Below, piece after piece: positions 39,643-48,463 of a stretch of 51,445 nt of DNA. Position numbers and translations under genes: made by a program. Position 1 is the first letter of the stretch. Every line of letters begins with the position of its first letter. The notes beneath the pieces are model-generated. The model made no database searches. It had not been told where the DNA came from and saw nothing but the letters and a program-made list of their open reading frames with translations. The stretch comes from Pseudomonadota bacterium (GTDB lineage: Bacteria; Pseudomonadota; Gammaproteobacteria; Steroidobacterales; Steroidobacteraceae): positions 1-51,445 of the forward strand of contig JAJZDX010000031.1 in the NCBI GenBank assembly GCA_021805865.1, given 5' to 3'.

Positions 39643-40179
39643 TCAGTCAGAACGAAGGTCTCCCTCCAGAAGCCATACCTTGCTGAGCACTTCTTTAAAC
39701 ACAGCGTATTCCGGTCCTTCGGCGGTATTCCAATCGATCCCGAGGTTCTTGAACGCCGGATCAGACCCGATCTCGATATACACGCGATAGTTGCTCAACT
39801 TGAATAGCGCCCTGTTCGCTCGCTCAAGCAGCGGCGCGTAATGTTCGATGTCGATCCTGTGCAGCCGGTTGGCAAGATCGTGCGCCAGCTGGTTGCGATG
39901 CTGTCTGAGTTCCTGAATAGCCTGCATGTCGTCCGCATCGATTGCTTTCATGAAGTCGCGCAGATAGAGAAGGCATGCTTCAAACTCGTTCCGGTGGCGC
40001 GACATGACATCGTGTTCGTAGGACTTAAATGGCATTCCCTCGCCGAACGTCACATTACGGTAAAACACTTTGATGGGGTTGACGATAAGGCTTTTGACCA
40101 GCTCGAATGCCACAAGCACAAGGCCAGCGTAGGCAAGCACGCGCGTCAGCTCATCCTTCGTCAGCCCATCCAGTGACAT
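39643..40179 (-). CDS. Membrane-anchored HEPN-like protein
   Basis: A 178-residue protein. Residues about 14-33 (VLAYAGLVLVAFELVKSLIV) form a membrane segment. A helical domain follows in which QHRNQLAHDLANRL supplies the R95-x4-H100 motif of HEPN domains, often RNA-cleaving in defence and toxin systems. The C-terminal third (ANRALFKLSNYRVYIEIG) is strand-helix. The gene starts 33 bp after the PHP-ATPase gene on the same strand, so the pair is probably one operon. A toxin/effector role is inferred; some HEPN proteins are only structural. Confidence 0.65.
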   Translation of the reverse strand: MSLDGLTKDELTRVLAYAGLVLVAFELVKSLIVNPIKVFYRNVTFGEGMPFKSYEHDVMSRHRNEFEACLLYLRDFMKAIDADDMQAIQELRQHRNQLAHDLANRLHRIDIEHYAPLLERANRALFKLSNYRVYIEIGSDPAFKNLGIDWNTAEGPEYAVFKEVLSKVWLLEGDLRSD

Positions 40180-40212
40180 GCAGTAGGTCGATTCTATTAA
40201 CAGCGCGCAGTG

Positions 40213-43140
40213 TTACTGCGACAGAGAATATCGCAGCTCGCGTTTCCGAAATGCATCTGAGCCGCCTTCCAGTATGCGACACGCCTGCTGGCGGATGCCG
40301 CTGCCATCGGCAGCTTTGTGCTCCAGCGAGCCGGAAACGTAGCTCATGTGCGGCAATCCGTCTGCCCGGCGCTCGCAGTTAGCAACGATCACCTGTTCCG
40401 AATCGGCGTTGATCACCAGATTTGGATTGTGAGTGATCACGATGATCTGGCGTCGCGTCTTCGCGTCCTTGAAATATCCTGTCAGCAGCCGGTAGATGGA
40501 TTCGTTGTCGAGATTTTCGTCTGGCTGATCGACGATCAGAGGTCTTGTATCGACGGTATCTAGGCCGAGATACAGGATCAGCAAGACAATACCCTTCGTT
40601 CCCGGCGAGAGCTTTTCAAGATCGGCACCGTTGTACTTGAGGCCGTAGTTGAGCCGGATGTGATCAACCTCGTAGAGCCATTCAATCAAGTCCTGATAGG
40701 TGGAGTCGGACCGCAGATAGTCCTTGGGTCGGAGTTCGCGTTTCTTGAACTCGGCAAGAAATGTCTCATGCGCAGGCTTGATCTTTTCCGGATCACCGGA
40801 TGTCCACGCGGGCACAAGGATCTCGCGCGCCGTGTCGGACAGCTTCTGAAACGTCCCATAGGGCAGGGTCTTCCGCTGATCGAACAGCGCGCTTCCGCGT
40901 TCGAGCCATTTGCCCAAATCCGCCTCCCAGCGGATCGAAAATTCAAGATCCTGCGAGTGCTGAGATACCGATTCCGTACGAAGCTTCTTCTTGACCGGCG
41001 CGTACAGCTCCTCAAGCGTTTCGTGCTCCTGTTTCAGTATGCCGAAGTATCCGACATACGCATCAAGTCGCTCCGTATATGCAGCCACCATGCGCTTGCT
41101 TTCCGGTCCTTCGATCTGCGCGATCTCGCCCTCCAGTCTTTTGACCTCCGTACCGATTGCGGCGATCCTCGTCTGGATAGTCTTGATCCGCTCCTGGCGC
41201 GCCTTGTCCGCCGATTCCTTTACCGTCAATGCGTTGATCTGCGCCAGGAGCCAGTGAACCGTTCCTTCTGCGGGCTGCTCTTGCGTACCTTCTTGTTTCG
41301 AGATCGACGCTTGCAGGGCTGCGGTTCTCCTTGTCAACGGGCCCTCGGTGTCTGCGGGGAACGCAGGATGGAACGCTGCCTGATCCGCGTCGGGAATCCC
41401 GGCGTCACGTAAGAGCACGTCGCTATCGGACACGAAACGGACAATCTGCGCTTTGAACGCGGAAACGCGCGTTCGTATATCTGTCACCTTCTGAATCTTT
41501 TGCCTCTCGGCGGCGATGGCTTGCTGCACGGCCGTCAGGGCGGTACGTTTCGCTTGAAGATCCGCGAGCAGCTTTTTCTCTTCCGGGGTCGCCGCCTTAG
41601 GCAACTGCTTGACCAGCCCTTTTTCTTCTTCTTGCAACGTCTTAATGCGCGCCTTCTTCTCGCCGAGCTTCTTGGCGTTCTCTTTCAGTGAGCATTCCTC
41701 GCGAATGAGCCTGATCACATCCTCGCGCAGACGCTCCGCGTCCGCGCGAATACCTTCAGTACGGATCGCGCGCAGCTCACTGAAATCGGATGCATTCAGC
41801 GTATCGGTCGGATCAGTGCAGGCAAAGATCACGGCTTCGATCTCATCGATCAGTTCCCGGCCAATGTGATCACCTGCGCATAACCGTTCGACGAACTTCT
41901 GAGACACGTAGCGCACCTTTTTTTCGCCGGCTTGCTCGTCGCCAAGGCGCGCGTGCGTTTCCTCGTTGTCCGCCCATTTAAGCCGTATCGACAGATTGTC
42001 GATGTAGGGGCTTGCGCGGCAGATGAAACTGCCATCTTCATTTGGTTCCCAGCTCCCCGCCGCATGCGCGATGATTTCAGCCATCGCCGACTTGCCCGAT
42101 CCCTTCTGACCAATGATCGAAACAAGCCCGGGGTTCAGCGGGATTTCCGCATCATCGAACCATCCGTCGCTGTTGCCGAGCGCGACGGACCGGATGACGC
42201 GAGCCTCGTCGTAGTAGACGGGCGCGCTTGGGCCGACGTAGACGCGGTCGGCGGGTTCGTAAACAATCTGTCGCAGGCCCTCGAAGGTGGGATCGGACTT
42301 GATCCAGCAGAATTTATCGTCATCTGGTTTGCAGATCTTCATGATGCTGTGAGCATCGGAGCCGTGGATGCACGGCTTGAGCGCGCCAAACTCCGCGATG
42401 AATTTGTCAGGGGTCATATCGTCTGGATAGCGACCAAGACACCATGCAATCGTTTTCTTTTGGCCGCTGAAAAGCCCGTGGGAACACTGCAGCAAGTTTT
42501 TCCGCGTCAGGTAGTCCTGACCCCAGTCGATCTGATCCCAGTTTTCGGACGCGAGAAAGAGAAGGTACTTGCTTGCGAAGCAGTCTTTTTGGAGAGCCCT
42601 GCGCGCTTCTTGCAGATCGAAGGTGATGACCTTGCAGCCGGCAACGAAATCTGTGTCTTGCGCAAATGTCGGCTGATGCCGCTTGACCAATCGACCTGCC
42701 TCTTCGATCGATTGTCTGGTGACGTTGCGCAGGCCCCGATCATTTTCAGGGTGGCCCTCAATCTGGAAATGCAGGGCCTGAATGAACTGCTGCTCGATTG
42801 TGTCCGGAGACACTTCGTCGCTGAATATCACGTGGAAATTTAGCCGCCGGAGCTGTTTGCCGTCGCTTCGCTTCGGGACGAAAGTCCCGAGGCGCAGCTC
42901 AATGTTCGGCAAGATCAGGTCAAAATTGTCGAGCTTGCCGCCTTGGCGCAGCTCGCGCAGCTTTCGGTATCCGTCGACGAAGAAATAATCGGTCACGCCA
43001 AGGGCGGAAACGCCGCTAATGGCCCGGAGCGCTTTCAGGTACGCGTCCCATCCGCCGAAGGCGTTCTCGTATGAGTCCGGCGTATGGACATGGAGGTCCC
43101 AGCGCCGCCAGATTGATCCTTGAGGGTATGGATTCGCCAT
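40213..43140 (-). CDS. PHP-domain plus RecF/SMC-like ATPase (TrlF-like)
   Basis: A 975-residue protein. The N-terminal third is PHP-like (phosphoesterase): DLHVHTP with H17 and H19, SALGVTDYFF, LPNIELRLG and HGSDAHS near 260, which supply metal ligands. A P-loop (IIGQKGSGKS) near 345 opens an ABC-type ATPase split by a long coiled coil (LKENAKKLGEKKARIKTLQE). The ABC signature LSPGTKGIVLLILYLG is near 830, the Walker B VDQPDENLDN near 868 and the switch His in VITHNPNLV. The layout matches proteins I recall being annotated TrlF-family AAA-like ATPase. Such proteins are often defence sensors. With its HEPN-like partner it makes a candidate two-gene system. Confidence 0.85.
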   Translation of the reverse strand: MANPYPQGSIWRRWDLHVHTPDSYENAFGGWDAYLKALRAISGVSALGVTDYFFVDGYRKLRELRQGGKLDNFDLILPNIELRLGTFVPKRSDGKQLRRLNFHVIFSDEVSPDTIEQQFIQALHFQIEGHPENDRGLRNVTRQSIEEAGRLVKRHQPTFAQDTDFVAGCKVITFDLQEARRALQKDCFASKYLLFLASENWDQIDWGQDYLTRKNLLQCSHGLFSGQKKTIAWCLGRYPDDMTPDKFIAEFGALKPCIHGSDAHSIMKICKPDDDKFCWIKSDPTFEGLRQIVYEPADRVYVGPSAPVYYDEARVIRSVALGNSDGWFDDAEIPLNPGLVSIIGQKGSGKSAMAEIIAHAAGSWEPNEDGSFICRASPYIDNLSIRLKWADNEETHARLGDEQAGEKKVRYVSQKFVERLCAGDHIGRELIDEIEAVIFACTDPTDTLNASDFSELRAIRTEGIRADAERLREDVIRLIREECSLKENAKKLGEKKARIKTLQEEEKGLVKQLPKAATPEEKKLLADLQAKRTALTAVQQAIAAERQKIQKVTDIRTRVSAFKAQIVRFVSDSDVLLRDAGIPDADQAAFHPAFPADTEGPLTRRTAALQASISKQEGTQEQPAEGTVHWLLAQINALTVKESADKARQERIKTIQTRIAAIGTEVKRLEGEIAQIEGPESKRMVAAYTERLDAYVGYFGILKQEHETLEELYAPVKKKLRTESVSQHSQDLEFSIRWEADLGKWLERGSALFDQRKTLPYGTFQKLSDTAREILVPAWTSGDPEKIKPAHETFLAEFKKRELRPKDYLRSDSTYQDLIEWLYEVDHIRLNYGLKYNGADLEKLSPGTKGIVLLILYLGLDTVDTRPLIVDQPDENLDNESIYRLLTGYFKDAKTRRQIIVITHNPNLVINADSEQVIVANCERRADGLPHMSYVSGSLEHKAADGSGIRQQACRILEGGSDAFRKRELRYSLSQ

Positions 43141-43735
43141 GCTCGTTCACCGCCGCGCCTTTTATTGATTGGTCCCAGGCCCGCTGTTCGCTCTGCCGCC
43201 TTCTTGTGCTGGCCGCACATTCCGGGCCGTCGGTGGCGTCCCCACAGGGGGGTGCCCAAACACTGTCGGTCCTCTCGGAGCAAGACTGTATTCTAGCAGC
43301 ACCAGCTCTCCACGACTCTGCGCATGTACGGCGGGCCAGAGTTGTAAAGGGATACGACACGGGGACTTTCGCAAATGGGCCATCCCTCTGCGTTGGGGAA
43401 CCCGCGCTAGTGAGGCGCGGCACCCTGCCGCCCGAAGTGCAAGCGCGGAAAGGGAGAGATCAACCCCCGCCATCCAGAACGCCTACGAATGTCCGCTTCG
43501 TTTCCTGTCGGTGCTCCTAACGAGCAGTGGAAGCCGATCCCCCGGAGAAGAAATGCCCCGCTGCGCTCTCTAGCCTGCGGGGGGTACAAGTAGATAAGGT
43601 TGAGCTGACGCTAGCGTGCGCGAGGGCATGGGAGCCCGACCGCGTGGGACATGCTGCGCTGCGGACCGCAACTGGGGCGCACCACCGCTGCATCCCCCAA
43701 GGACGGCTACAAGTCCTTCTGCCGGGGCGTAGCCG
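43141..43735. other. Intergenic region without a supported gene
   Basis: About 600 bp upstream of the PHP-ATPase gene. Both strands have open frames, but their composition is Pro/Arg/Ser-rich without convincing codon bias, and none has a good start. The region may contain the promoter for the defence-like operon and decayed sequence. Confidence 0.35.
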
Positions 43736-43843
43736 CTACCGCCCCTGGTCGAGGTCCTGCGAATCCTCATTCTCGGTGCTTTGCTCGGGCGCATCGGTGA
43801 CGATGACATCGGCCCCATCGATCGCGTGCAGGGATATCGCAGG
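43736..43843 (-). pseudogene. Orphan copy of the acidic tail
   Basis: Directly after the stop of the next upstream gene, a 35-codon frame without a start reads ISLHAIDGADVIVTDAPEQS and then a second acidic run ending SQDLDQGR with a TAG. The upstream protein ends QDDEQDQGR, so this looks like a second tail in tandem, perhaps the remnant of a downstream tagged gene deleted down to its 3' end. It is a fossil of the tag at the DNA level. Confidence 0.6.
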
Positions 43844-44755
43844 TTATCGCCCCTGGTCCTGTTCGTCGTCCTGCTCGTTGCTCGGCTCCTGGCGGCTCAC
43901 CGAGGCATCCTGATGACGGGCGAGGACCTCCGCTTCCAGAGCCCTCATCCGGGTCAGCGCCCCGATCGCGATGGTAACCACCTCGTTGTAGTGCTTCGCC
44001 GTCGGTACCACCTGATCGTCATCCAGTTGACGATCAAACGTCTCGATCTCCTCGAGCGCCTCGCGAAGCATCCAGCCGGCGGCGAGCTGCGCGGCATTGC
44101 GCCAGTCCCGCGCCTGCTCGGGCGCGCCGAACTCGGGGCATCCCGGGGTGCGGGCGAGCACCTGGCCGACGTCATCCACAATGGCGAGCTGACAGCCTTG
44201 GGATGCCTGATCCGGCTCGACGCGATAGGGACCGCGCGCCACCTCAACTTCCGGCCGATCGGAACCCCGCGCCGCCGCGGCGGTTCGTGCCGGCTCGGCC
44301 ATACGCCCGATCGCGGCATCGATCACGTGCTGCAAATCATCCGTGCGCACCTCGCGAGGCCCGATCTCACTCGCGGGTAGATCGGGCGCGATATCCACCG
44401 GCTCATTGTCGCCATCCGTGTACCGCCCAACGAGCACCACTTCGGCGTCATCTTTCGGCACGACCGGGTCACTGAGGTCAGTGACGAGAAGATACGTGCC
44501 ATCGTTGCAAGGGATGCGCACTGCTGTGCAATTCCCGCCCGTCTGCACCTCCGTCATGAAGCTGTAGGACTCGACGATTTTCCGGAACGCACCGAGCGGC
44601 GGGAGCGTGTCGCGGATCCTCTCCACGTCATACCCGCATCGCGCCTCGAGGTCATCGAGCATACCGTGCGCCTCGGCGCGCCGGTTATGGTCGCGCAGAC
44701 ACTGGAACTGTTCCTCGTTCAGGTCTGCCAACCGCAGCCGCTTTGCTTCGCTCAT
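43844..44755 (-). CDS. Tagged hypothetical protein
   Basis: A 303-residue protein. The N-terminal 45 residues are helical (LNEEQFQCLRDHNRRAEAHG), and a strand-rich domain follows (GGNCTAVRIPCNDGTYLLVT and DAEVVLVGRYTDGDNEP), then a second alpha/beta part (GCQLAIVDDVGQVLARTPGC) and long helices (NAAQLAAGWMLREALEEIET). It ends NEQDDEQDQGR, a clear variant of the shared tail. A well-preserved leader precedes the ATG. Function unknown. Confidence 0.7.
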   Translation of the reverse strand: MSEAKRLRLADLNEEQFQCLRDHNRRAEAHGMLDDLEARCGYDVERIRDTLPPLGAFRKIVESYSFMTEVQTGGNCTAVRIPCNDGTYLLVTDLSDPVVPKDDAEVVLVGRYTDGDNEPVDIAPDLPASEIGPREVRTDDLQHVIDAAIGRMAEPARTAAAARGSDRPEVEVARGPYRVEPDQASQGCQLAIVDDVGQVLARTPGCPEFGAPEQARDWRNAAQLAAGWMLREALEEIETFDRQLDDDQVVPTAKHYNEVVTIAIGALTRMRALEAEVLARHQDASVSRQEPSNEQDDEQDQGR

Positions 44756-44816
44756 AGGAGTCTCCTGGCACAGAAGAAAGTGGGTGCCTCACCCTTCTTC
44801 TCCCCTGCCCGGGCCC
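44756..44816 (-). promoter_or_regulatory. Shared leader element
   Basis: On the coding strand GGGCCCGGGCAGGGGAGAAG leads to a stem where AGAAGAAGGGTG pairs with CACCC and TTTCTTCT around AGG, then TGTGCCAGGAGAC and the ATG. The AGAAGAA/TTCTTCT pairing differs from other copies, another compensated change. Confidence 0.7.
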
Positions 44817-44853
44817 CTGCAGGGCGCAGCCGCTGCGCGGGGCATCGCGCGCG

Positions 44854-46056
44854 TCACCGCCCGGGATCGAGGTCCTGCGCATCCTCTTCAGCTTCGATTT
44901 CCGCACCGGAACGTTCCGCTCGCTTCAGGTCGAGACCCTGAACCTCCGCGAGCTCGTAACTCGTGCTGCGCCCGCCGGCATCGAGCTTGCGCAGGATGCC
45001 GCGCTCGAGAAGATCCGTGATGTCCCGCAGCGCGGTGTCCGCCGAGCACTTCGCGACGGCCGCCCACTTCTTGTTCGTGAGGTTGCCCTGGAATCCATCG
45101 ATGAGACGGTTGAGGAGCTTCCTCTGACGCTCGTTGACCGGCTCGCCGTCCAGGCGCTGCCAGAAGCGCGCCTTCGCGAGCACAGCATCCAAGGTCTTGT
45201 GGGCCTGCTCGACAGCGTGATCCAGGGTGGAGAGAAACCATCCGAGCCACTCTGTGGCATCCAGGGTCCCCCTCTGTGCGCGCTCGAGGTGATCGTAGTA
45301 GCCGTTGCGGTCGCGCTCGATCTCGCCTGAGAGGCTGTAGAAGCGCTGGGCGCTGCCATCGGCTCGCGCGAGCAGCATGTCGCCAATTGCGCGGCCGACG
45401 CGGCCGTTCCCGTCATCGAAGGGGTGAATAGACACGAACCAGAGGTGCGCGAGCCCCGCCTTGATGAGCGCGGGATCCCGGGAGGGCTCGTTCACCCAGC
45501 GCAGGAACGCGCGCATCTCGGCAGCGAGGCGCTTGGCCGGCGGGGCCTCATAATGAACCCGCGGCCGATCGATGCGGCCGGAAACGACCTGCATTGGGCC
45601 TTCCGCATCGGTCCGCCAGCGGCCGACCGTGATCTTGACGAGGCCCGAGTACCCGGTTGGGAAGAGCGCCGCGTGCCAGCCATACAGGCGCTCGCGGGTA
45701 AGCGTGGCGGTATAGTTTGTGGTCGCGTCGAGGACCATTTCGACCACCCCCTCGACGTGCCGGTCCTTCGGCGCGGCGGCGCCGACATCGACGCCGAGCC
45801 GGCGGGCGATCGATGAGCGCACCGCCTCGGTATTGAGCTTCTCCCCCTCGATCTCGCTCGACTTGAGCACGTCTTCGGTGAGCGCATCGAGGTGCGCCCG
45901 GGCCCGCAGTTCAAAGCCGATGTCGGCCATGCGGCCGAACAGCAGCCCCTGGGCACGGGAGACCTCAGCGAGCGGGCCTGCGAGCTGCGCGAGGTCATAG
46001 CGCCACTGGGGCCAATCAGGGGTCTGCCAGACGTACCGATATTCGCCGCTATTCAT
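44854..46056 (-). CDS. Fic-family protein with acidic Gly-Arg tail
   Basis: A 400-residue Fic protein. The N-terminus (YVWQTPDWPQWRYDLAQLAG) is a DUF4172-like helical domain. SSEIEGE near residues 65-71 fits the inhibitory helix motif of class II Fic proteins, and HPFDDGNGRVGR near 210-221 is an intact catalytic loop, so it is predicted to be an AMPylating or related enzyme under self-inhibition. A C-terminal winged-helix-like region follows (KWAAVAKCSADTALRDITDL). It ends AEEDAQDLDPGR, a clear tag. Bartonella Bep effectors and some interbacterial Fic toxins combine Fic with a type IV secretion signal; a similar role here is inferred. The start (46056 or GTG 46080) is uncertain. Confidence 0.88.
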   Translation of the reverse strand: MNSGEYRYVWQTPDWPQWRYDLAQLAGPLAEVSRAQGLLFGRMADIGFELRARAHLDALTEDVLKSSEIEGEKLNTEAVRSSIARRLGVDVGAAAPKDRHVEGVVEMVLDATTNYTATLTRERLYGWHAALFPTGYSGLVKITVGRWRTDAEGPMQVVSGRIDRPRVHYEAPPAKRLAAEMRAFLRWVNEPSRDPALIKAGLAHLWFVSIHPFDDGNGRVGRAIGDMLLARADGSAQRFYSLSGEIERDRNGYYDHLERAQRGTLDATEWLGWFLSTLDHAVEQAHKTLDAVLAKARFWQRLDGEPVNERQRKLLNRLIDGFQGNLTNKKWAAVAKCSADTALRDITDLLERGILRKLDAGGRSTSYELAEVQGLDLKRAERSGAEIEAEEDAQDLDPGR

Positions 46057-46195
46057 GCGGTGATTATGGACCCTATTCACCGCAACCGCAATTGGGCAGC
46101 CGGGGCACCTGCGGCGGCGGCGGTGGCTGCCCTTTGTGAACTTTATGCCTGAGTGCCAAGCATTTCATATCAGTTTGCGCTTTAGCGCAGATCGC

Positions 46196-48463
46196 CTATT
46201 TGCGCACCTCCCACTTCGGACCGAGCTTGCCCGGCGCGGCCCGATCCGGCCACCAGGCCCCTTTGCAGCCGTCGCAGAAGAAGTAGTCGTTCCCGTTGCG
46301 CGTCTTTTTCTGATGCGTCGCGGTCTTGCACATCGGACACTTCGGGCCCGTGCCTGGCGCAGCCCCGGTGCCGGACGTTGCCGCGGCACCCGACCCCTTC
46401 GCGGCATCCGGCTCGAACTTCCGGCCCGGCGCGCCGTTCTCGTCCACGAATATCGACTCGCAGGCGAGGCACTTGTGGTGCGGCCAGCCCTTCTTGCTGA
46501 CACGCGCCACGCACCGCTTCTCGCCGCAGCCCGGACACACGCTCATCGCGGTCGCCCCCGGGATTGCCTCGCCCTGGGCGTTCAAGATCGTCGCGATGAT
46601 TGACCGCGCGGCGGTCACCGCCTCCGCATAGAACTCCTCGAACGTCCGCTGCCCACTCTCGACCTCGGCGAGCCCATCCTCCTGAAGCGCCGTGTAGCCA
46701 GGGTCCACGAGCGGCACGCGCATCGCGCGCAGGCCGTCCACCAACGTGCAGCCGCGCTCCGTCGCAAACAATGCTCCCTTCTTCAGCTCGATGTACGCGC
46801 GCTGCTCGAGCCCCTTGATGACGCTCGAGCGCGTCGCTTCGGTGCCGATGCCGGAGGTCTCCTTCAGGCGCGCCTTCAACTTCGGGTCCATGACGAACTT
46901 GTGGATGCCCTTCATTGCTTCGATCAGCGTGCCATCCGTATACCGCTTCGGCGGCTCGGTGCGCTTCGCCACCACCTCCGCGCCCGCACACCGCAACACC
47001 TGGCCTTCCTTGAGCACCGGTAGCCCCTGCGCCGGACTCGGTCCGGTTCGCGCATCGCCACCCTCCTTGTCGTCTTCGTCATCGGCGCCGAGCGCCGTCC
47101 AACCCTTCTCCTCAACGATCTTCGCGCTGGCCTTGAAGCGGTGCTGCGCACGGCACGCTGGATCGTCCGGGGTAATAGCAGGATCGGCAGGACATAGAAA
47201 GATCGCCTCGCGCTGCTCGAACGTCTCAGGACCCATGAAGAGCCGGATGTAGGATTCGCAGATGAGCTCGTACACGCGCCGGGCATCCGGATCGATGCCG
47301 GCCGGCAGCGGCTGGCCGGTCGGGATGATCGCGTGGTGCGCCGAGACCTTCTTCGAATTCCACGCGCGATGACGGCGCGACGGTTCGGTGCCCTTCGGCA
47401 GACTCCCGCCATTGATCGCCTTCAAGAGCCGCGCGGCATCCCCCAGTTGCTCCTCGGGCAGGTACTGACAGTCCGTACGCGGATAGGTCGTGACTTTCGC
47501 TTCATAGAGCGCCTGGGCCGCCTTATCCACCGCGGCCACCCGGATTTTCAAGCGCCGGCTCGCGAGCTTCTGCAGCGCCGAGAGCGAGAACGGCAACGGC
47601 GCGGCGCGCTCGCCTTTCTTCGCGGTGAATTTCTCGACGCGCGCGTCCCTACCCGTGACGGTCGCCGCACACGCCTCAGCCGGCGCACGATCGAGGAGGA
47701 GTCCCTCGATGAGCAGGTCCTGCGGAATCTGCCAGCCGGCGGTGATATCCGCGCCGAGCCTGGCGTTCACCGTGTAGTGGTCGCGTTGCGTGAAGTGCTC
47801 GATCTCGCGCTGGCGGTCCACGATGAGCGCAAGCGCGGCGGACTGGACGCGGCCGATCGGCCAGAGCGCGCCCAAGCGCTGGGTCATGGCATAGCTGCCC
47901 TGAAGTGAGATCAGCCAATCCGCGCGCTGGCGGCCGAGGCCGGCGAGATAGAGTTTGAGGTAGTGCTCGTTCGACTTCACCTTCGCCCAGGCGAGTTTCA
48001 CGCTCTCATCATCGAGCGCGGAGAGCCAGAGCCGCAGCGTCTTGCCGCGCCAGCCCGCCTCGACGAGCACTTCCTCCACCAGCAGCTGTCCCTCGCGGTC
48101 GCCATCGCCTGCATGAACGACCTCTGAGGCCCGCTTCAGGAGCCCCGCGAGCACCGCGAATTGACAGGCCGAGACCTCATCCCGCGGCGCGAGCTTCCAC
48201 TCCTCGGGCACCACCGGCAGGTCGGCGGCCCCGAGCTTGCCGCTCGCGACATAGCTCTCCGGCGCGCGCTGCTCGAGCAGGTGGCCTAAGCACCAGCTCA
48301 CCGTGATTGCGCCGCCGCATTCGATGTATCCCACCCGGGCGGCATCGGCGGCCTTCAACTTCTTCCGAAAGAACTCACTGCCGTCCCGCCGTTTCCCGCC
48401 GCCGCCGATGACGGCCGCGACTTCGCGCGCGACGGAAGGCTTCTCCGCAATGACCAGTCGCAT
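46196..48463 (-). CDS. topB: DNA topoisomerase III (TraE/TopB type)
   Basis: A 755-residue type IA topoisomerase that could decatenate element DNA during replication or transfer. The TOPRIM start (MRLVIAEKPSVAREVAAVIG), HAGDGDREGQLLVEEV, the active-site segment TTYPRTDCQYLPEE (catalytic Tyr near 325) and GIGTEATRSSVI are all present. The C-terminus has two zinc-ribbon-like Cys clusters (CPGCGEKRC...C..C and CPMCK...CDGCK), as in plasmid TraE proteins. It ends in PKWEVRK, without the tag. A leader with a GAAGTGG-GAGAT-CCACTTTTC-like stem precedes it. Confidence 0.95.
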   Translation of the reverse strand: MRLVIAEKPSVAREVAAVIGGGGKRRDGSEFFRKKLKAADAARVGYIECGGAITVSWCLGHLLEQRAPESYVASGKLGAADLPVVPEEWKLAPRDEVSACQFAVLAGLLKRASEVVHAGDGDREGQLLVEEVLVEAGWRGKTLRLWLSALDDESVKLAWAKVKSNEHYLKLYLAGLGRQRADWLISLQGSYAMTQRLGALWPIGRVQSAALALIVDRQREIEHFTQRDHYTVNARLGADITAGWQIPQDLLIEGLLLDRAPAEACAATVTGRDARVEKFTAKKGERAAPLPFSLSALQKLASRRLKIRVAAVDKAAQALYEAKVTTYPRTDCQYLPEEQLGDAARLLKAINGGSLPKGTEPSRRHRAWNSKKVSAHHAIIPTGQPLPAGIDPDARRVYELICESYIRLFMGPETFEQREAIFLCPADPAITPDDPACRAQHRFKASAKIVEEKGWTALGADDEDDKEGGDARTGPSPAQGLPVLKEGQVLRCAGAEVVAKRTEPPKRYTDGTLIEAMKGIHKFVMDPKLKARLKETSGIGTEATRSSVIKGLEQRAYIELKKGALFATERGCTLVDGLRAMRVPLVDPGYTALQEDGLAEVESGQRTFEEFYAEAVTAARSIIATILNAQGEAIPGATAMSVCPGCGEKRCVARVSKKGWPHHKCLACESIFVDENGAPGRKFEPDAAKGSGAAATSGTGAAPGTGPKCPMCKTATHQKKTRNGNDYFFCDGCKGAWWPDRAAPGKLGPKWEVRK

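Noticed and set aside
43162..43573. Overlapping frames on both strands upstream of the PHP-ATPase gene
   Set aside because: Both have Pro/Arg/Ser-rich translations without good starts or codon bias, so I treat the region as non-coding.
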